Part shown: in pieces, positions 8,007-17,045 of the stretch | Numbering within the stretch: position 1 is the stretch's first letter | Layout: the number at the start of each line of letters is the position of its first letter | Assembly: GCF_023094165.1 (NCBI RefSeq) | Contig: NZ_JALMDK010000008.1 | Span: forward strand, 124,001-188,000 | Length of the DNA: 64,000 nucleotides | Origin: Crossiella sp. S99.2 | GTDB taxonomy: Bacteria; Actinomycetota; Actinomycetes; Mycobacteriales; Pseudonocardiaceae | Reading direction: 5' to 3' | The notes under the pieces: model-generated | What the model was told of the DNA's origin: nothing | Seen by the model: only the letters and a program-made list of their open reading frames with translations | The model's database searches: none | Made by a program: the position numbers and the translations under genes

Positions 8007-8933
8007 TCAGGGAGCCATCCCGAACCAGTTGAACGTCTCCACCATCTGCCGAGTGGTCCCCACGTACCGCGGCCCGGTCAGCTCCCACCGGTTCACCGTC
8101 CGGTAGCTCCCCGGCTTCAGGCTCTCGTCCTCAGCGGTCTCCGGGTCGTCGTCCACCGGCACGTACTCGTTGATCACCCGGCGGGTCAGCGTCACGTCCA
8201 GCGACTCGTACGCCGACTGGTTCTTCAGGTAGTCCCCGTCCCCGTGGTCCCACGCGCGCCCCGGGTCCGCCAGCTTCAGCTGCACGGTGTTCCCGCCGAA
8301 GGAACCCTTGGCCGCGACCACAGTCACGATGTGCCCGCCGTTGCGCTCCAGGCTTCCGGTCTGCGGGCCGGTCTTGTAGCGGCCGTAGACCATCTGCACG
8401 GGGCCTTCGTTGAGCTTCTTGGCCAGGTCGCCGGAGAAGTCGGCGGCGGTGTGCGAGCTGATGTTGCCGTTGGTGATGGTCCAGCCTGCGTCCCTGGCCT
8501 TCTTGGTGGCGATGGTGAAGGCGTTGCGCAGGTTGCCCATGCTGGTGCCGCCGTCGTACTTGGCGTCGATGCCGATGCGCCAGATGGAGTTGGTGATGAC
8601 GTTGTAGTCGGCCTGGTCCTTGGGGTTGAGGTTGCGCAGGTCGGTGGTCTGCCAGCCGACGGGGGCGTTCTTCTCGTTGGCCCAGTAGTGCAGCACGTTG
8701 TACAGCGAGGCGGGGCCGCAGTAGGCGTTGCCGTCGTTCTCCAGGCCGGCCCGGAACTGGTCGACGTCGCTGACGCCGCACTGCTTGACGTCGAAGTCGG
8801 CGCCCTGGACGTCGGTGGAGCGGACGCACGCGGGGGGCGGCGCGATGTCCGCGGCGGCGGTTCCCGGGAGCGCGGCCGCGGTGGCGGCGGCCGCGGCGGC
8901 GGCGAGAATCAGGGTGCTGGCCTTGCGGATCAT
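8007..8933 (-). CDS. Secreted C39-like papain-fold cysteine peptidase
   Basis: A 308-residue protein with a signal peptide: MIRK, a run of Ala/Leu to about residue 23, and a cleavage-like TAAADI. The mature part has the papain-type layout of C39 and related peptidases: Cys72 in NAYCGPAS, His201 in NGGHIVTVV, and an Asp in LADPGRAWDHGDG near 223. These are the expected nucleophile, base and orienting residue. It is exported, substrate unknown. GGAG lies just upstream of the ATG at 8933. It sits directly after the LAL regulator on the same strand, with a short palindrome between them. Confidence 0.75.
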   Translation of the reverse strand: MIRKASTLILAAAAAAATAAALPGTAAADIAPPPACVRSTDVQGADFDVKQCGVSDVDQFRAGLENDGNAYCGPASLYNVLHYWANEKNAPVGWQTTDLRNLNPKDQADYNVITNSIWRIGIDAKYDGGTSMGNLRNAFTIATKKARDAGWTITNGNISSHTAADFSGDLAKKLNEGPVQMVYGRYKTGPQTGSLERNGGHIVTVVAAKGSFGGNTVQLKLADPGRAWDHGDGDYLKNQSAYESLDVTLTRRVINEYVPVDDDPETAEDESLKPGSYRTVNRWELTGPRYVGTTRQMVETFNWFGMAP

Positions 8934-9007
8934 GGCTCCTACCTTCGGTCTGCGCCGCCCCTCGCGGCGTGTTAGGTAGAGCCTGTTCTGCGGGACCCCC
9001 CAAGGTC

Positions 9008-9026
9008 ATGAGGGGCGATCCCTCAT
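9008..9026. promoter_or_regulatory. Inverted repeat ATGAGGG-N5-CCCTCAT
   Basis: A perfect 7-bp inverted repeat lies in the 108-nt gap between the LAL regulator stop (9042) and the C39-like gene start (8933). It could be the binding site of a dimeric regulator, plausibly the neighbouring LuxR-type protein, or a weak terminator. There is no T-tract. Confidence 0.4.
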
Positions 9027-9041
9027 CTCGGCGCGGACCCC

Positions 9042-11849
9042 CTACACGAGTGCCTGGGCCAGGTCGCGGCGGCCGGCGATGCCGAGTTTGGTGTAGATCC
9101 GGCCGAGGTGGTTCTCCACCGTCTTGGGGGTCACGAACAGCTCCTGGGCGATCTCCCGGTTGGCCCGCCCGGCCGCGGCCAGGCCGGCGACCCGGCGTTC
9201 GCTGGCGGTGAGCGCCTCGGGACCGGCGAACATCGGCCGCCGCGGCCGGTCGCCCAGCGCTTCCAGGGCTTCGATCGCGCGTTGCCGCAGGGCCGCGGAC
9301 CCGCAGTCTCCGGCCAGGTCGATGCCCCGGTGCAGCACCTCCCGCGCGTCGCCCCGCCGCCGCGCCACCCGCAGCGCCTGGCCCAGGTCGACCAGCGACC
9401 GGGCCAGTTCCAGCCGCGCCGGACCGGTTTCCAGCACCGCGATCGACTCGGTCAGCAGGGCCAGTCGCCGGTCCGGATCGGCGTGCGCGAACAGCCGCAG
9501 TGCCGCGCCCACCTCGGTCGAGGCGCCCCAGCGCCGTGCGATGGCCAGCTGTTCCGCGGCCAGTTCGAGGGCCTCGCCGGTGTCGCCGAGCAGCATTGCC
9601 GCGCGCACCGCGGGCGCCCGCCACGGAATGGTCGGCGGGTCCAGGCCCGCCTCCAGCATCAGGTCCCGCTGCCGCAACGCCTGGGCACGTGCCTGTCGTG
9701 GATCGCCGTGCCCGAGCGCGATCAGCGCCCGGGGTTCGTGCAGCCAGATGGTGGGCATCAGCCGCGGCCGGTCGGGGTGTTCGGCCTCGAAACGGTCCAG
9801 CGCGGCGGTCGCGGCGTCCAGGTCACCGCGTTCCAGGGCGGCGTAGGCGCTGAAGTGGGTGCCGGTGGCGCGCAAGGCGATCACGTGCGGGGCGGGGTCC
9901 TCGCAGGTGATCGCGGCCAGCGCGCCCTCGGACTCGGCGTCCATCGCGGTGACCTCGCCGAGCCGCCAGTTCAGGAACAGCGCCGCGTTGGCGACCATGG
10001 CGAACTCCACCGGCGACCCGTGCGCGCGCACCCGCAGCCGCGCCCGGTCGATCTCCCGGCGCGCCGGTTCGGTGCCGTCCGCGGAGATCAGCGCGAGCAG
10101 CGCGACCACCCAGGCGACCATGGCCTCGGTGGACCCGGTGGCGTCGTCGAAGTAGGCGCCGTTGGCCAGCGCCCGGCTCGCGGTGGCGGCGACCTCGGCG
10201 GCCGGCGCGACCTCGTACCGCCCCATCTGCGCCAGCAGTCCCAGCAACGTCCGCTCGTCGGGGGTGCCGCCGGGCAGGCTCGCGTACCCGCGCAGGTGTT
10301 CGGAGGACCGGCGCCGCTGCTCCGGCAGGAACGAGCGGATCACCGCAAGCCGCGCCTCCAGGTGCAGCCGCCCCACGTCCCGGTCCCCGGCCGGGCGGGC
10401 CCGGATCGCGGCCTCCAGTTCGGCGATGGCCACCCTCGGCCCGTCGACCACCGCGGTCGCCGAGGCCGCCGCCGCGACCAGCTCGGCATCCGGCAGCCCG
10501 ACCGCCGCGGCGCGTAGTTCGTCCCTGGCCCGCGCGGCCTCCCCGGTGCGCAGCAACGCCCGCCCCAGCTCGGCCCGCAACGCCGGATCGTCTGGATCCT
10601 CGTCAACGGCCCTGGTCAGGTGCGCGGTCGCGGTCCGCGCGTCCCCTGCGGCCAGCAGCGCCACGGCTGCCTTGCGCAGCACCGCCGCCGCCTCGGGCAG
10701 GGTGCCGCGCGGGGCTTGCGCGAGGTGCGCGGCGATCCGGTCGGCCGGCGCGTTCGCCGCGGCCAGTTCCACCGCGGCCCGCGCGTGCAACGCCGTCCGC
10801 GCTACCGGTCCCAGATCGGCCAGCACCGCCTCGCGCACCACCGGATGCACAAAAACCAGATGATCCCCATCGCTGACCAGCACATTCGCCGCGGCCAGGG
10901 CTTCGGCGGCAACGGTCAGCGCGGCCGGGTCGAGCCCGGTGATCGCGCCCGCCTGCCACGGATCGCTGCCCACTCCCAGCACCGCCGCGGCGCCGGCCAG
11001 CCGCACCGCGTCCGCGGGCAACCGGCCCAGCGCGGCCCGGAACACCGTGCTCGGCCCGAGCGTCCCGACCCGCGCCGCGGTGCCCGGGGCATCCAGGGAC
11101 AGCCCCAGCGCGTCCAGTTCGTCGACCAGCACCCTGGCCAGGAACGGGTTGCCGCCGCTGGCCGCGTGCACCGCGGTCACCACGACTGGCGCGGGCGCCG
11201 ACCGAACGGTCAGTAGGTCGGTCAGCGCGGCCACGCTCAACGGCCGGGGCAGTACTCGTTCGGCCTGCCGGGACACGCTGAGCTGGGCCAGCGGCCCGGT
11301 GTTCTCCGCGGGCGGGCGGGTGGCCACGACCAGCGCGATCGGCAGGTCCGCGATCCGCCGGGACAGGTAGACCAGGAACTGCGCCGAGGACAGGTCGGCC
11401 CAGTGCGCGTCGTCCACGGTGATCAGCAGCGGCCGGGTGGCGGACAGGTCCACCGCCACCCACCACAGCGAGTGCAGGGTGCGGGCCAGTTCGGCCTCGC
11501 TCGGGTCGGTCGCGGCGGCGTCCAGGGCGCGCAGGGCGTCGCCGGAGGGCCCGGCCAGCAGCGCGGCCCGGATCTCGCCGGTGTAGCGGGACACCGACCG
11601 CTCGACCATCTGCCGGACGACACCCCAGGCCATGGCGCTTTCCAGGGCGTCGCCGACGGCCTGCAACCGGCCGAATCCGCGTGCCTTGGCCAGCTCCCTG
11701 GTGGCCTGGACGAGCCGGGTCTTGCCGATCCCGGCGCGGCCCTCGATGATCACCACCCGGCCTTCGCCGCGGGCGGCCGATTCCAGCGCGGCCTGGATCC
11801 GGGAAAGCTCCGGCTCACGTTCGAGGACTCCGGAGTCAGGCACGCGCAC
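9042..11849 (-). CDS. LAL-type LuxR family ATP-binding transcriptional regulator
   Basis: A 935-residue regulator. The N-terminal STAND/AAA ATPase domain has Walker A at about 37-44 (GRAGIGKT) and Walker B at about 141-149 (LLITVDDAH). A long alpha-helical, TPR-like sensor region follows. The last 65 residues form a LuxR helix-turn-helix (ALTASERRVAGLAAAGRAN, then VENHLGRIYTKLG). This is the MalT/LAL layout, in which inducer and ATP drive oligomerisation and promoter activation. The signal is unknown. The secreted C39-like peptidase gene follows on the same strand, so it may be a target. Length is normal for LAL proteins. Confidence 0.9.
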   Translation of the reverse strand: MRVPDSGVLEREPELSRIQAALESAARGEGRVVIIEGRAGIGKTRLVQATRELAKARGFGRLQAVGDALESAMAWGVVRQMVERSVSRYTGEIRAALLAGPSGDALRALDAAATDPSEAELARTLHSLWWVAVDLSATRPLLITVDDAHWADLSSAQFLVYLSRRIADLPIALVVATRPPAENTGPLAQLSVSRQAERVLPRPLSVAALTDLLTVRSAPAPVVVTAVHAASGGNPFLARVLVDELDALGLSLDAPGTAARVGTLGPSTVFRAALGRLPADAVRLAGAAAVLGVGSDPWQAGAITGLDPAALTVAAEALAAANVLVSDGDHLVFVHPVVREAVLADLGPVARTALHARAAVELAAANAPADRIAAHLAQAPRGTLPEAAAVLRKAAVALLAAGDARTATAHLTRAVDEDPDDPALRAELGRALLRTGEAARARDELRAAAVGLPDAELVAAAASATAVVDGPRVAIAELEAAIRARPAGDRDVGRLHLEARLAVIRSFLPEQRRRSSEHLRGYASLPGGTPDERTLLGLLAQMGRYEVAPAAEVAATASRALANGAYFDDATGSTEAMVAWVVALLALISADGTEPARREIDRARLRVRAHGSPVEFAMVANAALFLNWRLGEVTAMDAESEGALAAITCEDPAPHVIALRATGTHFSAYAALERGDLDAATAALDRFEAEHPDRPRLMPTIWLHEPRALIALGHGDPRQARAQALRQRDLMLEAGLDPPTIPWRAPAVRAAMLLGDTGEALELAAEQLAIARRWGASTEVGAALRLFAHADPDRRLALLTESIAVLETGPARLELARSLVDLGQALRVARRRGDAREVLHRGIDLAGDCGSAALRQRAIEALEALGDRPRRPMFAGPEALTASERRVAGLAAAGRANREIAQELFVTPKTVENHLGRIYTKLGIAGRRDLAQALV

Positions 11850-11938
11850 GGCCGGATCGTAACCGCGAAAACCCCCGGTGAAGCCGCTGATACCCCCAGG
11901 AGATCAACCTGGGCGATGATCGTGACCCGCTTGGCGGA

Positions 11939-13894
11939 TCAGGGTGTCGCGGCGCCGTCCAGGACCATCCGCCAGTGCACCAGGTTGTGACAGGTGATCA
12001 GGATGTTCGGGTGCCACGGCCCGAGTTCCCGCACCTGGTCGTCGAGCACCCTGGCCAGCTCGGTCACGGCCGCCTCGGCGTCACCCGCGTGGCCGCGCCA
12101 GCGCGCCAGGTTGTGCCGGGTGGTCAAGGTGTTCGGGTGCCAGGGTCCCAGCGCGAAGATCTGGTCCCGCAACAGCTGTTCCAGTTCGGTCACCGCGGTG
12201 GCCGCGTCACCGGTCGCGCCCCGCCAGCGGGCCAGGTCATGCCGGGTGGTCAGGGTGTGCGGATGCCGAGGGCCGAGCACGGCGAGCTGATCGTCGAGCA
12301 CCGCGGCCAGCTCCGCGACGATCCGCGCGTGCCGCCCTGCCTGCCCCCGCCAGCGGGCCAGGTTGTGCCGGGTGGTCAGCGTGTGCGGATGTCGCGGCCC
12401 CAGCACCCCGGCCTGATCGGCGCACACCCGTTCCAGGTCGCGCACCGCGGTCGCGACCTCCCCGGCCTCCCCGCACCAGTACGCCCGGTCGTGCCGCGCG
12501 GTCAACGTGCCCGGATTTCGCGCGCCTACCGACCGTTCGGTAAGGGCGCATACATCAGCGAAGTAACGCACCGCCGCCGCGGCCTGCCCGCTCTCGCCCA
12601 GGCTGTTCCCGGCCCGGAACAGCAACGGATGCCCGGCCACCCACCCCTGACCGTCGAGGTGCCGCCGCAACGCCGCGGTGTTCGCCCGCAACGCCCGGAC
12701 CAGCGGCCCGTCCTCTTCCGCCGACGGCCAGACGTCGTAGAGCGCGTCCGCCGCCACCTTCGCCACCGCACCCAGCCGCTCGCCGAGGTCCTCCCGCACG
12801 GCCCGCTGCACCAGTTCGGACACCCGGATCACCCGATCCGGCGACCCCGGATCCTGGGCCAGCAGGCTCAGCCGGTGCAGTCCGCGCACCGCCGCCCGCA
12901 CCTGGTCGGCGTCCACCACCTGCCCGGTGACCGCACCAAGCCAGCCCAGCACCACCGGACCGGTGATCACTTGCTCGGGCACCCCGTTCGGTTCGAGCAG
13001 GCTCACCAGCGCCAGCAGCGGCCGAGCCAGCCCCACCGGCTCCCGCCGATTGGCCCGCTCAACCGAGAAAGCCCAGGTCATACCCACAGCGGCGGATGAG
13101 TCCGGTAGCGCGCCACGTTCCGGCGACAACTCCCGACACCGCCCGCGGGTCAGTTCCCGTGTCGCCTGGCCCGGCTCCTGCTCAAGCCCAACCGCGCCGG
13201 CCAGTGCCAACGCCAGCGGCCACCGCCCGAGAGCCTCGGCCAGCCCCGCCGTCCCGGCTAGTAGGCACGGGTCCGCACCGAACCGCGTCGCCAGGTAAGC
13301 CCCGGCCTCCTCGACGCCGAATCTCCCGACCTCCAGTACGCGCCGCTCGCCCAGCGCCGCCGCGTCTTGCTCCCGCGTGGTCGCCAGCACCGGCCCCGGC
13401 GGCCACAGTCCGGCGAGGTCGGCGAGTGCGCGCACATCGTCCAGGACCACCAGCCGGCGCTGCGGCGCGTTCGCCAGCCAGCCCAGAAACCGTTGCGCCG
13501 CAACGTCCGCACCGCCACCGAACCCCGTCAAGCCGGCATAGACAGCCGCGAACGCCGCGACCACCGCTTCCCGCGAGGTCGCACTGACCCACACCAGCAG
13601 GTCCAGATCTCCAGAGACCCGGCGCACGTGGTCCGCGGCGAGCTGGGTCTTGCCCGCTCCGCCCGGCCCGGCAAGCACCACCGAATGCCCGTCCGCGAGC
13701 AGCTCCGCCAGTCGCGACCCCTCGACGCGAGGCTGGAAACAGTCCGCCGGCAACGGCACATCGCCATACCGCTTCGGCCACCGCGGCACGCCCGTCGACC
13801 CCGTGACCTGCCGCCGAAATCCCCCGTCGCCGCGGAGTTGATCCTCCGGCGCCGCCCCACCTCGCGTCCCACCGGAGAGCGCATTCCAATTCAC
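11939..13894 (-). CDS. NB-ARC / TPR STAND protein
   Basis: A 651-residue protein from a GTG with GGGGGCAGGA upstream. An NB-ARC ATPase follows a disordered N-terminus: Walker A at 76-83 (GPGGAGKT) and Walker B RRLVVLDDV near 150. The C-terminal third is an array of 42-residue TPR-like repeats, each with an LGP[RW]HP(H/N)TLTTRH motif; the last copy is degenerate (NILITCHNL). Such actinobacterial NB-ARC/TPR proteins are signal-sensing switches, some linked to RiPP clusters or defence, but no partner gene is recognisable here. The repeats are also conserved at DNA level with a 126-nt period. Function cannot be assigned beyond a STAND-type switch. Confidence 0.85.
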   Translation of the reverse strand: MNWNALSGGTRGGAAPEDQLRGDGGFRRQVTGSTGVPRWPKRYGDVPLPADCFQPRVEGSRLAELLADGHSVVLAGPGGAGKTQLAADHVRRVSGDLDLLVWVSATSREAVVAAFAAVYAGLTGFGGGADVAAQRFLGWLANAPQRRLVVLDDVRALADLAGLWPPGPVLATTREQDAAALGERRVLEVGRFGVEEAGAYLATRFGADPCLLAGTAGLAEALGRWPLALALAGAVGLEQEPGQATRELTRGRCRELSPERGALPDSSAAVGMTWAFSVERANRREPVGLARPLLALVSLLEPNGVPEQVITGPVVLGWLGAVTGQVVDADQVRAAVRGLHRLSLLAQDPGSPDRVIRVSELVQRAVREDLGERLGAVAKVAADALYDVWPSAEEDGPLVRALRANTAALRRHLDGQGWVAGHPLLFRAGNSLGESGQAAAAVRYFADVCALTERSVGARNPGTLTARHDRAYWCGEAGEVATAVRDLERVCADQAGVLGPRHPHTLTTRHNLARWRGQAGRHARIVAELAAVLDDQLAVLGPRHPHTLTTRHDLARWRGATGDAATAVTELEQLLRDQIFALGPWHPNTLTTRHNLARWRGHAGDAEAAVTELARVLDDQVRELGPWHPNILITCHNLVHWRMVLDGAATP

Positions 13895-14865
13895 GTGTCC
13901 TGCCCCCTGCTACCAGGCGATTTACCTGTACAACCGTCGCTCGCGAACGAGTGATGGCAGTCACGCTAATGGGTCTGTCAACACGAGTTGATGTGCACCG
14001 CGCACACTCACGATCACCAAGGGTGTGTGGCACAAAACCGCACAATCCAGACTCTGTGCCAGCAATCGCCTGCCGCCGGGTCCCAGCGCCGCCCGCGTCA
14101 ACGCCCGCGCGCCCGACATCGCCCCGGCGCTGCGCGAGTTGTCCACAGTGGACTCGACCGGAATTCGCCGCGGCGCCGCCACTCGGGCCCGGAATTGTTC
14201 CCGCACAAGGGATCCAGCCCGACCACCGAGATCCACCGCGAACACGGGTCGGGTCGCACGTCCGGTCAACGACACCTGGACCGTCGCAGAGGCCCGCGCT
14301 GAGTTCCCATTCGGCCGCAAGGCCACCGCGATTGGCCACCTGGCTCCGGACTCCGGCACTCCGACTTGCGCCCCGGCCGTTCTTCGCTCCTGCCTCGCCC
14401 TTCGCCTCCGCCCTGCCCCCGTCCTCGCCCTGCCCCGTCCTCGCTTCCGCCCGCGGTCTCGATCTCCGGTGGCCTCGGGCGTCCGCGCGCTGGCTCGCGG
14501 TCGGCGCCCCCGCCCTGCCGGTGCCGGCGTGCTCGCTGCCTCGCCCGGGTGTCCGGAGAACGCACAACCCGTTGGTCCGAACGGGTGCTTCACGGTGCCG
14601 CCTTTTCCGTGCTGACGGCGGTCCGTAATTGACGGTGACGAACGCCTCAGCACGATGTCGCGAAGCCGCCAGCGTCTGCGCGCCAACGGCAACACCGCTG
14701 CTCTGGCGACGGCGAAAGTAGCTGATCATGGCGGGTATGGCCGCTGACAGTGCTCCGCGGCAACTCGCCGGAAGTCGAGTGACCGAGTCCTATTAGCAGT
14801 ATTCTTCTCCGATTCGTTACCCTCTCTGTGGGGGTACTTCTCAACTGGCCAGAACGGAGACGTTC
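13895..14865. other. Gene-poor region upstream of the NB-ARC gene
   Basis: No gene is supported in this 0.97-kb stretch; the open frames are low-complexity Arg/Pro/Ser peptides on both strands. It includes a C-rich run of CCTCGCCCTGCCC-type repeats at about 14395-14450. A hairpin ACCCGTT-N6-AACGGGT lies at 14567-14586. A GTCCACAGTGGAC palindrome lies at 14141-14153. The NB-ARC promoter should be at its left end. Confidence 0.45.
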
Positions 14866-15213
14866 GTGTTCACGCCGCACCCGGTTCGGCGAAGCCGTAT
14901 CACCAGTTCGAAGGTCACTTGGCGGGCCGCGATGCCACGCATCGCGCACGGCCCGGCAAGTGCGAACGGGAGTCAGGCCACGGTCACCGAACCGTCCAAC
15001 ACCATCAAAGGGCAGCAGGATCTGTTCGCGCTCGATCGCGAGCCAGCGCAGCCGGTCGATGACCGCGTCGATCTGCCCGTCGACGAGTTTCCGCAGGTAG
15101 AGCTGACCGGCGAGGACGACATCCTCCCGCCGGAGATCAGCTTCGAGCTGTTCCTTGAGCGCCTGGACGAAGTCCTGCGCGCTGAGGCCGACGCCAACTC
15201 GGTGAGGTCCTGA
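14866..15213 (+). CDS. Possible small acidic protein (uncertain)
   Basis: A 115-residue frame from a GTG. Only the C-terminal 75 residues look coding: an acidic helical stretch including DREPAQPVDDRVDLPVDEF and FELFLERLDEVLRAEAD, with about 84% G/C at third positions. The N-terminal part is basic and low in quality. The opposite strand, codon-aligned, also reads a plausible helical peptide (about 15190-14980) but has no ATG or GTG. This may therefore be a gene remnant or a gene on either strand. No family is recognised and it is reported at low confidence. Confidence 0.3.
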   Translation: MFTPHPVRRSRITSSKVTWRAAMPRIAHGPASANGSQATVTEPSNTIKGQQDLFALDREPAQPVDDRVDLPVDEFPQVELTGEDDILPPEISFELFLERLDEVLRAEADANSVRS

Positions 15214-15721
15214 TCCACCAGCCCTGACCCGTTGGCGGGTCGGGCACTTCCCCCTCGACGGCAGAGCACCGCCGAGGCCGGTAGCGGTCGCGCCAAGGTC
15301 ACCAGACCAGCCCCAGACCGCGACCCGGGGGCGCAGAACTACCCCGATCGGGTCACCAGCACATCAAGCACCTCGGTTCCACCCGTTCGAGGCCACTCGC
15401 CACTTGCCGGTTGCCGGCCTCGACACACACCGTGCGGCGTTGGCTGATGCCGGAACCCCCGGCATCGGCCGAGCCCCGCCTCGCCTGGATTCCGCTGTCC
15501 ACAAAGGACACTCTGTGCGCCCGTCGCACGCGACTAGCCGTGCGCACGGCTCCCTCGCGCACGGCTCCCTCGCACCGCGCTCGCCGATTGCACACGGCTC
15601 CGACTCTGCGCGGGCGGGCCTGGCCACTGCCCCCTGGGCCCATCGCCGACCTGATGCGGCTTCACCCGCAGGTCGCGTGCGCCCGTCGCGGGGCCGCTCG
15701 GCGGGCTGGTCGGTCCCACCC

Positions 15722-15780
15722 GCCCTCGGCCGTGCTGCCCGCCCTCGGCCGTGCTGGCCCGCCCTCGGCCGTGCTGGCCC
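15722..15780. repeat. Three tandem copies of a 19-20 nt unit
   Basis: The unit GCCCTCGGCCGTGCTGGCCC occurs three times head to tail (15722-15740, 15741-15760, 15761-15780); the first copy lacks one G. It lies in the non-coding tract before the 68-nt element. Confidence 0.75.
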
Positions 15781-15958
15781 GCGCGCCACGGCCACGCTGG
15801 CCTGCGGTCGTCTGGCTGGCCGTTGGTTGTCCGGCTGGCCGGGGCCGTCGAGCCGTGTCGGCCGTTGAGCCGTGTCCGGCCCGCCTGCCGCGGCCGCCTC
15901 GCCCCGCCACGCCCGGCCCGCTACCTCTGGCCTGGCCCGGCCCGCTACCTCTGGCCCG

Positions 15959-16026
15959 CCCCCGCCACCGCTTCCTCTGCGGAACGCTTTTCGGGCCAAA
16001 AAGGTTGCTTTCCCGTCTGGATCTTG
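15959..16026. repeat. 68-nt dispersed element, copy 2
   Basis: It matches 7684-7751 at 64 of 68 positions in the same orientation. Three of the four differences fall in or beside the small hairpin loop (AAGCCG versus GGGCCA). It lies 111 nt beyond the stop of the minus-strand IclR gene. Confidence 0.6.
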
Positions 16027-16137
16027 GGCTCGTTCGGGTGATTCGGCCCCTCTGGACGGCACCCACGCCAGCTCGGACGGCACCCACCCCGAGTCGGCGG
16101 CAACCTTCGCTCCCGTCCCATTCTACGGCCGCCGCTC

Positions 16138-16902
16138 CTACGGCCACTCCTCCTCCCCGGCCCCCAACCGCTGCTCGATCCCCATCGCCGCCGCCTGCAA
16201 CCCCGGTGCCTGTTTCGCCAGATCAGCCCGCACCGTGTGCAGCACCATCCCCAGTGCCGCGATCACCGCCCCGTCGGCATCCCGCACCGGCACCGCTACC
16301 GAGCAGGTCCCCAGGGTCATCTCCTCTGAGGTCAGGGCGAATCCCCGGCGGCGCACTTCCTTCAGTTCCCGGGACAGGCGGCCGGGCTCCACGATCGTGT
16401 ACTGGGTGCAGCGGGGTGGGTTGGTGGCGCAGAAGTGGCGGACGAATTCCGGGTCCTGGTGGGCGAGGAGGACCTTGCCTACTCCGGTGGCGTGCAGGGG
16501 GAGGCGGCTGCCGGCTCGGGAGATGATGGGGACTGATCTGTGGCCGCTCAGCCGGTCCACGTACAGGGCTTCGTGGCCGACTCTTACTGCCAGGTGGATG
16601 TTCTCCCGGGTGGATTCGTACAGGTCCTGCATGAAGGGGAGGGCTACTTCTCGTAGGCGGCTGGCGGCGGGGGTGAGCATGCCGAGTTCCCACAGGCGCA
16701 GGCCTATTCGGTAGGCGCCGTCGGGGTCTCGGGTGACCGCGCCCCAGGTGGTGAGGTCGCCGAGGAGTCGGTGGACGGTGGCCAGGGGGAGGGCGGAGCG
16801 GCGGGAGAGTTCGGAGAGGGTCTGGCGAGGGTGGGTGGGGGTGAAGGTGGACAGGAGGGTGAGGGCGCGGAGGGTCACTGAGCGGGGCGGGGGAGTGTCC
16901 AT
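16138..16902 (-). CDS. IclR-family transcriptional regulator
   Basis: A 254-residue protein with an N-terminal winged helix (QTLSELSRRSALPLATVHRL, residues about 27-46). The C-terminal IclR effector domain has GHEALYVDRLSGHRSV, LPLHATGVGKVLLAH and an EEMTLGTCSVAVPVRD region. It is divergent from an aromatic-acid:H+ symporter family transporter at 17046, a standard pairing in aromatic catabolism. It probably controls uptake of an aromatic acid and itself. A TTCCGCT-C-AGTGGAA palindrome lies between the two starts, and a GTCCATTGTGGAC palindrome overlaps its start codon. Confidence 0.9.
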   Translation of the reverse strand: MDTPPPRSVTLRALTLLSTFTPTHPRQTLSELSRRSALPLATVHRLLGDLTTWGAVTRDPDGAYRIGLRLWELGMLTPAASRLREVALPFMQDLYESTRENIHLAVRVGHEALYVDRLSGHRSVPIISRAGSRLPLHATGVGKVLLAHQDPEFVRHFCATNPPRCTQYTIVEPGRLSRELKEVRRRGFALTSEEMTLGTCSVAVPVRDADGAVIAALGMVLHTVRADLAKQAPGLQAAAMGIEQRLGAGEEEWP

Positions 16903-16955
16903 TGTGGACTCCTGGGGGTGTGCTAGAGAAAAAGGGGTGGGGGTGGGCTGGGGTT

Positions 16956-16970
16956 TTCCGCTCAGTGGAA
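16956..16970. promoter_or_regulatory. Probable IclR operator
   Basis: A 15-nt palindrome TTCCGCT-C-AGTGGAA with one mismatched pair, located between the divergent iclR and MFS transporter starts. IclR-family proteins typically bind 14-15 bp palindromes in this position. Confidence 0.5.
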
Positions 16971-17045
16971 GGGTAGCGTGGTAGTGGTTCGGGTCACGTT
17001 CCTAGGCTTGCCGGACCTTGGACGGCCGGCGAAGGAGCCCGCGTG

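Larger units (their letters stand above)
15214..16137. other. Gene-poor G+C-rich tract with tandem repeats
   Basis: No gene is supported. Frames in all directions are Pro/Arg/Gly-rich. The tract contains the tandem repeats at 15722-15780, a duplicated GGCCCGCTACCTCTGG unit around 15915-15955, and the second copy of the 68-nt element at 15959-16026. Its layout (repeats, then the 68-nt element, then the 3' end of a minus-strand gene) resembles 7349-8006. Confidence 0.5.

Noticed and set aside
13951-14628. A 225-residue plus-strand frame upstream of the NB-ARC gene
   Set aside because: Ser/Pro/Arg/Cys-rich, no domain, similar frames exist on the other strand, no ribosome site.
14866-15213. A RiPP precursor partner for the NB-ARC/TPR protein (FxSxx-type)
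   Set aside because: The peptide ends ANSVRS and lacks the C-terminal FxSxx pattern; no maturase gene is present.
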